Source: Aeromonas veronii bv. veronii (lineage in GTDB: Bacteria > Pseudomonadota > Gammaproteobacteria > Enterobacterales > Aeromonadaceae). Taken from it: a DNA stretch of 48,728 nucleotides. The DNA is taken from positions 1-48,728 of the forward strand of contig NZ_CDDK01000002.1 of NCBI RefSeq assembly GCF_000820225.1, read 5' to 3'. Below are positions 42,895 through 48,728 of the stretch, in pieces. Position 1 is the stretch's first letter, and each line of letters opens with the position of its first letter. The translations under genes were made by a program, and so were the position numbers. The notes under the pieces are model-generated. The model was not told where the DNA came from and did not search any database. It saw only the letters and a list, made by a program, of their open reading frames with translations.

Positions 42895-44259
42895 TTATCG
42901 GGGCTCCACGCTATCGCTGCCACCCAGGGCGCGATAGATTTTGGCAGTGGTGGTGAGCTGCTCTTTTTGCTGGGCCAACAGGCTCTGCTGGGCATCCCAC
43001 AGCCGGTTCTGCTCATCGAGCCAGGCTTGCACGCCGGTTGCACCCGCCTGGAAGCGGGCCTTGGCCAGCCGTTCGGCCTCCTGGGCATAACTCAGCTGTT
43101 CCTGCAGATAATCGAGTCGCTGCTGGCCATAGTGGCGTGCGGCCAGATTGTCTTCCACCTCCACCAGTGCGGTGTAGAGCTGTTTGCGAAACTCGGTTTC
43201 AGCAATCTGGTAATCCAGCTCTGAGCTTTCGATGGCGAGCTGGGTGCGGTTGTATTCAAGGAAGGGGAGGGCGAGGCTGGCCCCCAGCGTACCAACCGGA
43301 TTTTGCAGTACCTGCGCCAATCTATCGGATGCGGTGCTGGCACTGCCGGTCAGGGTCAGGCTGGGGTAGAAGCTGGTGCGGATCTCGTCCCCTTTTGCCA
43401 GCGTCTTGCGCAGCCGCAATTCGGCCGCTTTGACATCGGGGCGGCGAGCCAGCACATCGGCCGGAATACCCACCGCAAGTTCAGGAATGGTCTGCTTTGC
43501 AAGGGAAGCGGGTGCATACTCCAGCGGCCCGCTGCTGCGGCCCAGCAGCAGACGCAGGGCATTGCGAGCCTGCTCCTGCTGCGCCTTGAGGGAGGCCAGC
43601 TCAGCCTGTTTGCCTGCCAGTTGCTGACGTGCCTGCGCCAGATCGAGCCGGGTGATGGCGCCAGCCTGGTATTTGGTCTGGGTCAGCTGCTCGGTTCGCG
43701 CCAAGTTGGCCAACTGCTGTTCTCCGAGCGCGATGGCGGAGCCGAGATAGCCGAGCTGCCAATACTGCTCCAGGGTATTGCCGATCAGCAACAGCCGGGT
43801 GCTGGCGAGATCCTGCTCGCTTGCCGCCGCCTCCCAGCTCGCCTGATCCCGCACCGAGGCGAGCTTGCCCCACAAATCCACTTCGTAGCTGAGGCTCAGC
43901 GAGGGACCCAGACTGTTGGTGCCTTTGCCGGTTTTCAGATCCTTGTTGCCGCTGGCGCCGATAGTGCCATTGACCGAAGGCGTAAGGTTGGTATCGGCCT
44001 GCTCGGAGCCCAGTCGGGCGCTTTTGAACTTGAGGGCCGCCACACGCATGTCCGGGTTGGCGGCCAGTACCGCCTCGACCAATTTGTCGAGCTGGGGATC
44101 ATGAAATTCCCGCCACCAGGGGCCAGCCTGCGTAGCCAGTTGGGCGCCCTCTGCCTGTTGCCATGTGGGGGCAATCGTCAGCTCGGGTCTTTGATAGGTG
44201 CTGTGCTGACTGCAGCCGCTGAGGGCCATGCAGAGAGCCAGCCAGGAGAGTTTGTGCAT
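42895..44259 (-). CDS. Outer-membrane efflux factor, NodT/OprM family lipoprotein
   Basis: A 454-residue outer-membrane channel of the NodT/OprM group. The lipobox ALSGC puts the lipidated cysteine at C16. It has two related halves typical of the TolC fold, with RPDVKAAELRLRKTLAKGDEIRTSFYPSLTLTGS as the clearest motif in the second. It lies 2 nt after macB on the same strand, so it should be the exit duct of this MacAB system. Because Aeromonas O-antigen clusters are described as lying between acrB and oprM, this may be the gene called oprM there, and it could also serve AcrAB. Confidence 0.85.
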   Translation of the reverse strand: MHKLSWLALCMALSGCSQHSTYQRPELTIAPTWQQAEGAQLATQAGPWWREFHDPQLDKLVEAVLAANPDMRVAALKFKSARLGSEQADTNLTPSVNGTIGASGNKDLKTGKGTNSLGPSLSLSYEVDLWGKLASVRDQASWEAAASEQDLASTRLLLIGNTLEQYWQLGYLGSAIALGEQQLANLARTEQLTQTKYQAGAITRLDLAQARQQLAGKQAELASLKAQQEQARNALRLLLGRSSGPLEYAPASLAKQTIPELAVGIPADVLARRPDVKAAELRLRKTLAKGDEIRTSFYPSLTLTGSASTASDRLAQVLQNPVGTLGASLALPFLEYNRTQLAIESSELDYQIAETEFRKQLYTALVEVEDNLAARHYGQQRLDYLQEQLSYAQEAERLAKARFQAGATGVQAWLDEQNRLWDAQQSLLAQQKEQLTTTAKIYRALGGSDSVEPR

Positions 44260-44261
44260 TG

Positions 44262-46247
44262 TTATTCCCTCGCCAGTGCGACAACAGGGTCGAGCCGCGC
44301 CGCATTGCGTGCCGGCAGGTAACCAAACAGGATCCCGATGAGTGACGAGCAGCCAAAGGCCATCAGGATGGAGAAGAGCGAGAACTGCATCTTGATGGAG
44401 TCCACCAGCAGTGAAAAGAGCGCACCAATGCCTAGCGAGAGGCCGACGCCGAAGATACCCCCCAGCAGGCTCACCATCACAGCTTCAATCAGGAATTGCT
44501 GCAGGATATCCGACTGGCGGGCGCCCACGGCCATGCGAATGCCGATCTCGCGGGTGCGCTCGACCACTGACACCAGCATGATGTTCATCACGCCCACCCC
44601 GCCGACGATCAGCGAGATCACCGCGATGGCCGAGACCATCAGGGTCATGGTGGCGGTGGTTTTCTCCACCGATTTGATGATGCTGTCGCTGCTGAAGGTG
44701 AAAAAGTCCTTCACCCCGTGGCGCTTGGTGATCAGCTCGATCACCGCCTGCTCGGCTAGTGCCGGTTGTACCCCGTCCTTGACCCGTATAGTGATCTGGC
44801 TGAAGTGGTGCTGCGAGATGAGGCGACTCATCACCGCGCTGTAGGGTAGCCAGATATTGACCGACTGGCTGGTGGGGCCGAAGCCGGTCTCCTGCGAAAC
44901 CACACCGACAATCCGCACCGGCAAGGTGCCGACCAATACCACCTTGCCGACCGGGTCCTCCTTGCCAAGCAGGCTGGTGATGCTCTTCTTGTCCACCACG
45001 GCAACGGCAGCACGCTGCTGGATATCTTGCCACTCCAGTAAGCGACCACTGACCAGCGTCATCCCCTTCACCTTGAAATAGTCGTTACCAACCCCGGTCA
45101 CGTTGCCGCTGTTGGTCTTGTTGCGATAGCGCAACTGCCCTGAGCTGCCGATCTCGGGGCTGGCGCCCGCAAGATAGGGCTGCCCCAGCAGGGCATCGAG
45201 ATCCCCCTTGTTGAGGGTCTGGATGCTGGCCATCTTCTCATCGCCCCATCCTTTACCCGGGAAGATTTCGATGGTGTTGGTGCCCATCGCATTGATCTGG
45301 TCGATCACCTTGGCGCGCGCGCCCTGACCAAGAGCGACCACGCTCACCACGGCGGCGATGCCGATGATGATGCCGAGCATGGTGAGGAAGGTGCGCATCC
45401 GGTGGGCGAGCATGGCATGCATCGCCATCCGTCCCGCTTCCCGATAACGATCCCAGTCGTGACCCATGGCGCCTTTAGTGGGCGCTATTTTTTGAGGGGC
45501 TGTGGTTGTGCTTGTGGCGGTGGCTGGAGCCAACACGGCCGTTTGGCAGGGGCCGCTATCTTGTTCAATCCGACCATCTTTGAGAGTGATGATCCGGTCG
45601 GCATGGCTGGCCACGTTCATATCGTGGGTGACCAGAATGATGGTGTGGCCCTGAGCGTGCAGCTCCTTGAGGATCGCCATCACCTCCTTGCCGCTCTGGC
45701 TATCCAGTGCGCCGGTCGGTTCATCGGCGAGGATTACTTCGCCGCCATTGGCCAGCGCCCGGGCGATACTGACCCGCTGCTGCTGACCGCCGGAGAGCTG
45801 GCCCGGGGTATGGTGGCTGCGATCGGCCAGCCCCAGTCTGTCCAGCAGCTGACGCGCGCGCGCCTGGCGATCCGGGCGGCTGGTACCGGCATAGACAGCT
45901 GGGATCTCCACGTTGGCGGCGGCATCGAGATGGGGCAGCAGGTGGTAGCGCTGAAAGATAAAGCCGAAGTGGTGGCAGCGCAGCCGGGCCAGCGCCAACG
46001 CATCCATGGTGGCGGTGTCCTGACCGCGAAACAGGTACTGGCCGCCGCTCGGGCTATCGAGACAACCCAGCAGGTTCATCAGGGTCGATTTGCCGGAGCC
46101 GGATGCGCCGACAATGGCGATCATCTCTCCTGCCGAGATGGTGAGATCAAGAGGGTGGAGCACGGTGACTTCGCTGTCGCCGCTCTGGTAGCGTCGCTCG
46201 ACCCCTTTCAGCTGGATCAACGGCAGCTGGTTCAGGGGCTCACTCAT
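44262..46247 (-). CDS. macB: ABC efflux pump MacB (ATPase-permease)
   Basis: A 661-residue fusion of an ABC ATPase and a MacB-type permease. Walker A GASGSGKST is at 47-55, signature LSGGQ at 151-155, and Walker B VILADE at 171-176. Then come a membrane helix (near 283-303), a periplasmic domain, and three C-terminal FtsX-type helices ending in LARE. It exports macrolides, peptides or toxins through MacA and an outer-membrane channel. Its start overlaps the macA stop by 4 nt. Length is typical (about 650). All motifs are intact. Confidence 0.93.
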   Translation of the reverse strand: MSEPLNQLPLIQLKGVERRYQSGDSEVTVLHPLDLTISAGEMIAIVGASGSGKSTLMNLLGCLDSPSGGQYLFRGQDTATMDALALARLRCHHFGFIFQRYHLLPHLDAAANVEIPAVYAGTSRPDRQARARQLLDRLGLADRSHHTPGQLSGGQQQRVSIARALANGGEVILADEPTGALDSQSGKEVMAILKELHAQGHTIILVTHDMNVASHADRIITLKDGRIEQDSGPCQTAVLAPATATSTTTAPQKIAPTKGAMGHDWDRYREAGRMAMHAMLAHRMRTFLTMLGIIIGIAAVVSVVALGQGARAKVIDQINAMGTNTIEIFPGKGWGDEKMASIQTLNKGDLDALLGQPYLAGASPEIGSSGQLRYRNKTNSGNVTGVGNDYFKVKGMTLVSGRLLEWQDIQQRAAVAVVDKKSITSLLGKEDPVGKVVLVGTLPVRIVGVVSQETGFGPTSQSVNIWLPYSAVMSRLISQHHFSQITIRVKDGVQPALAEQAVIELITKRHGVKDFFTFSSDSIIKSVEKTTATMTLMVSAIAVISLIVGGVGVMNIMLVSVVERTREIGIRMAVGARQSDILQQFLIEAVMVSLLGGIFGVGLSLGIGALFSLLVDSIKMQFSLFSILMAFGCSSLIGILFGYLPARNAARLDPVVALARE

Positions 46248-47407
46248 AGCATCACCGCCATCTCATCATTGTCGGCGGGTGCACCGTGATTGAGCTGTAC
46301 CTCCTCCTTCTCGCTCAGCCCGCTGATCACCTCAATGCGGATCTCGTCCTTCATACCGGTCTTGATATGACGGGTTTCGGTCGTTTCATCTTCCTTGATC
46401 ACGGTGACTTCATACTCGTTGTCACCCAGCGACTTGCCGAGGGCGGTTTGCGGCACAGTGAGCACCTGCTTGCGCTCGCCGAGCACTATGGTCACCTGGG
46501 TGGTCATTGCCACCCGCAGGGTATGGTCGGGATTGGGTACATCGAACAGGGCGTAGTAGTAAACGGCCGCATTGCTGGTGGTGGTGCCGGTGGTGGCCTG
46601 ATCGTTGATGTTGGTAGGCGCTAACTCCACGGCGCGAAGGGTACCCTGATAGCGGGTATCTGGGTCGCCGATCAGGGTGAAGTAAACCGGCATGCCGGCT
46701 TTGACCTTGGTGACATCGGCTTCGGAGATCTGCGCCTTGACCGTCATGGTCTCGAGGTTGGCCAGCTTGAGCACGGTCGGCACCGTCTGGCTGGCAGCCA
46801 GGGTCTGGCCCTGACGGGTCACAATGCTGATGACGGTGCCATCCATCGGCGCCAGGATCTTGGTGTAGCCCAGCTCGGTCTTGGCCCGATCAACCTTGAT
46901 CAGGGCGTTGTCGATATTGGCCTGACTGTTTTGCAGTTCGGCGCGGGTGACCGCCAGCAGTGCCTCGGCACTCTCCAGATCGGCCCGTGAGCTCGCCTCC
47001 TGCTTGAACATCTGCTGCTGGCGCCGCCAGGCGAGCTCGTTCTGTTTGAGTTGTGCCTGCTTGATCTTGAGCTGGGCGCGGTTGCTGGCAAGCTCCGCCT
47101 CGGCCGTCTTGAGGTTGTTCTGGGCAATCAGGGGATCGACCTCGGCCAGCAGGTCTCCCTGCTTGACCTGATCACCAGCCTCGACGGCCAGCTTGGTAAC
47201 CTGACCGGAGACCTGGGCCCCCACATCCACCTGCTCCACAGCCTGCAGCACACCACTGGCCAGTACGGTTTGGGCAATATCCTCGCGGGTCACCTGAGCG
47301 GTCAGCATCGCCTTGGGTGGTTGACTGGGCCAGAGCAGCCAGCCGAGGAGCACCACGGCGATCAGCATGGTGATGGCCAGGGTTCTCTGCTTGGGGGTTA
47401 TGTTCAT
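46244..47407 (-). CDS. macA: MacA-like periplasmic adaptor
   Basis: A 387-residue adaptor with an N-terminal membrane anchor (TLAITMLIAVVLLGWLLWP, about 9-27). Next are a lipoyl half motif (VDVGAQVSGQVTKLAVEAGDQVKQGDLLAEVDP), a long helical hairpin (about 90-165), the second lipoyl half (GYTKILAPMDGTVISIVTRQGQT) and a beta-barrel end. It activates the MacB ATPase and joins it to the outer-membrane factor. First gene of a three-gene operon (macA-macB-outer membrane factor); AGGTGA precedes the start. Confidence 0.92.
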   Translation of the reverse strand: MNITPKQRTLAITMLIAVVLLGWLLWPSQPPKAMLTAQVTREDIAQTVLASGVLQAVEQVDVGAQVSGQVTKLAVEAGDQVKQGDLLAEVDPLIAQNNLKTAEAELASNRAQLKIKQAQLKQNELAWRRQQQMFKQEASSRADLESAEALLAVTRAELQNSQANIDNALIKVDRAKTELGYTKILAPMDGTVISIVTRQGQTLAASQTVPTVLKLANLETMTVKAQISEADVTKVKAGMPVYFTLIGDPDTRYQGTLRAVELAPTNINDQATTGTTTSNAAVYYYALFDVPNPDHTLRVAMTTQVTIVLGERKQVLTVPQTALGKSLGDNEYEVTVIKEDETTETRHIKTGMKDEIRIEVISGLSEKEEVQLNHGAPADNDEMAVML

Positions 47408-47605
47408 CGATCACCTGAATGGAAACGGAAAAGGTTGTGCGCGGCGATTATCCTGCAGCAAAGCCCTGATAAATAACAGCCGCAAATATGTAAGCAAAGT
47501 TATGGCGTTAACTGTCAATAAGCAGTGAAAAGAGTAAGCGAGAGACCGCAGTGGTGAGCAAGATGGTCAGCAAGAGGGGGGAGTGCGACTGGTGGTGGCG
47601 ATGAA

Positions 47606-47631
47606 AAAGCCCTGCGCAGAGGCAGGGCTTT
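47606..47631 (-). terminator. Terminator of ppaC
   Basis: AAAGCCCTGC (47606-47615) pairs with GCAGGGCTTT (47622-47631), with a T5 run on the minus strand. Confidence 0.8.
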
Positions 47632-47655
47632 GGAATAGGTGATGGCGAGGGAGGA

Positions 47656-48546
47656 TCAGGCCTTGGCCAGCAGATCCATCACCCAAGGCAGACCCTGCTT
47701 CTTGCGGCTGACAAAGCCCGGGTGGTAGCTGGACTCGGCCGGTACTTTGACGTGCTCGGTAAAGTAGATACGGCTGGCTGCGGCCGTCAGGTCAGTCACC
47801 ATCAGCACGAAGAAGTCGAGCCCTTCGCTCTCCACGCGCTGGGCCATCTCCTGCTGCAGGGTTTCGATCTGGTCGGCAAGCTGTTGTTCGCTGCCCACTT
47901 CAATCTGGCTCATGATGAAGTTCAGACCTTCGGCTTGGAATGCCTTCTCATCCTGCTGCAGCAGTTGAGCCGGAGTCAGGCCGCTCAGGTCGGTTTTCGC
48001 CATCAGCAGCTGTTGGCCGAATTCGGCCAGCGATACTTCGGCCAGCGGTGCCAGACGCTCACAAGCGATCTTGTCCTGCTCGGTGGTGGTCGGCGAGGTG
48101 AGACAGAGGGTGTCGCTCATGATGGCACCCAGCATTAGGCGAGCCTGGCTGCGGGTCACGGTACCTTGCTGGCTCAGCAGATCAAAGGCGATGGTGCAGG
48201 TGCAGCCGACGGCCCGGATCCAGGCATCCAGCGGAGACTGGGTGACCAGAGTACCGAGACGGTGGTGATCCACCAGGCCCAGTACATTGGCTTGTGCCAG
48301 TGTGGCAGGGCCCTGTTCCAGATCACTGAAATCCACCAGCCAGACATCTTCACCGGTCAGATCTTTGGTCAGCAACTCGGGTTCGCTGACGCCAGCCTGC
48401 TCCAGAATAAAACGGGTTTCGGTGCGCAGGTCACCCAGACGCCATGGGGTGGCCTGACGGCCCTGGCCATTGAGCCAGTCGGTGATAACCAGCGCACTGC
48501 AGATACTGTCGCTATCAGGATTCTTGTGACCAAAAACGTGGATCAT
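47656..48546 (-). CDS. ppaC: Manganese-dependent inorganic pyrophosphatase
   Basis: A 296-residue DHH-family (class II) pyrophosphatase that hydrolyses pyrophosphate to phosphate. Metal ligands are visible: H7, D11 and D13 in VFGHKNPDSDS, D72 in LVDFSD, and D93-H94-H95 in LVDHHRLG. The C-terminal DHHA2 domain ends with SSYHPGFVSRKKQGLPWV, which holds the conserved substrate-binding SRKKQ. The ATG at 48546 has GAGG 8 nt upstream. No regulatory CBS domains are inserted. It stands alone, ending at its own terminator. Confidence 0.94.
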   Translation of the reverse strand: MIHVFGHKNPDSDSICSALVITDWLNGQGRQATPWRLGDLRTETRFILEQAGVSEPELLTKDLTGEDVWLVDFSDLEQGPATLAQANVLGLVDHHRLGTLVTQSPLDAWIRAVGCTCTIAFDLLSQQGTVTRSQARLMLGAIMSDTLCLTSPTTTEQDKIACERLAPLAEVSLAEFGQQLLMAKTDLSGLTPAQLLQQDEKAFQAEGLNFIMSQIEVGSEQQLADQIETLQQEMAQRVESEGLDFFVLMVTDLTAAASRIYFTEHVKVPAESSYHPGFVSRKKQGLPWVMDLLAKA

Positions 48547-48704
48547 AGACAAAGCCTCACAATTGGATACCCATAAAGGGGGGCAACACTATGCGAAATC
48601 CGCCACATGAAGGCAACCGGATCCACGCCCATGTTGCTGCCAGCTTCGCCTAACTCGCCATTTTATTGATCTGGGTCGGTAATCCTGACGCGAGTTCAGT
48701 TATC

Positions 48705-48728
48705 ACAGTTGGCTATTGGCTATTGGCT
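48705..48728. repeat. Short tandem repeat at the window end
   Basis: The word TTGGCTA is repeated so that TTGGCTATTGGCTATTGGCT runs off the window edge. Its full length cannot be seen. Confidence 0.5.

Noticed and set aside
1..48728. CRISPR arrays, tRNA or rRNA genes, prophage
   Set aside because: I found no regularly spaced repeats, no cloverleaf with CCA-type end, no rRNA sequence and no phage structural genes on either strand.

Overview
The window looks like chromosomal DNA of a gammaproteobacterium, most probably Aeromonas. Reasons: a GC-rich housekeeping backbone; an AcrR/AcrAB-type (AheRAB-like) efflux locus next to a polysaccharide island that ends at an H-NS gene and an outer-membrane efflux gene, the place where Aeromonas O-antigen clusters are known to sit; and rimO plus a manganese-type pyrophosphatase. 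The genus is inferred from gene content and order, and I cannot fix the species.

Layout. (1) 1-7700, ordinary backbone: a three-repeat PsiF-like secreted protein, a DUF1349 protein, rimO, a GAF/HD-GYP phosphodiesterase, a compact metal-related operon (DUF134 regulator, NifX/NafY-like protein with a Cys/His-rich tail, Cys-rich membrane peptide), a dicarboxylate/amino-acid symporter and a degenerate methyltransferase-like protein. (2) 7736-12875: acrR and divergent acrAB, with an almost canonical AcrR operator between them. (3) 12876-41339: an O-antigen/surface-glycan island. It opens with a JUMPStart/ops leader that carries a broken hisH relic. Then follow wzx; nine genes for CMP-legionaminic acid by the GDP-GlcNAc route (legB, legC, legG, legI, legH, ptmE, ptmF, legF, ptmA); a wzy preceded by an 11-G run; an unassigned transferase with bacterial sialyltransferase-like motifs; wbuX-wbuY-wbuZ (acetamidino group); fnlA-fnlB-fnlC and wbuB (L-FucNAc synthesis and transfer); and a reductase, a small phosphoglycosyltransferase and a WbpM-type dehydratase (D-QuiNAc synthesis and priming). 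A decayed IS3-family element, wzz and a PglL/WaaL-type membrane transferase close the island. (4) 41948-48728, backbone again: hns, an outer-membrane factor with macB and macA, and ppaC.

How it fits together. The island contains complete-looking sets for three activated sugars and, apart from the PglL/WaaL-like protein, three sugar-transfer enzymes (priming enzyme, WbuB, sialyltransferase-like protein). The simplest reading is a trisaccharide repeat of legionaminic acid (or an epimer), L-FucNAm and D-QuiNAc, flipped by Wzx, polymerised by Wzy and length-controlled by Wzz. From memory this resembles the Pseudomonas aeruginosa O12 type unit and shares the FucNAm block with Escherichia coli O145. 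GC content changes abruptly several times inside the island, as expected for a mosaic built by transfer.

The points most worth a second look are the predicted repeat unit and its unassigned transferase, the G11 run directly before the wzy start codon, the DUF134/NifX-like operon with its paired palindromes, and the hisH relic in the leader.
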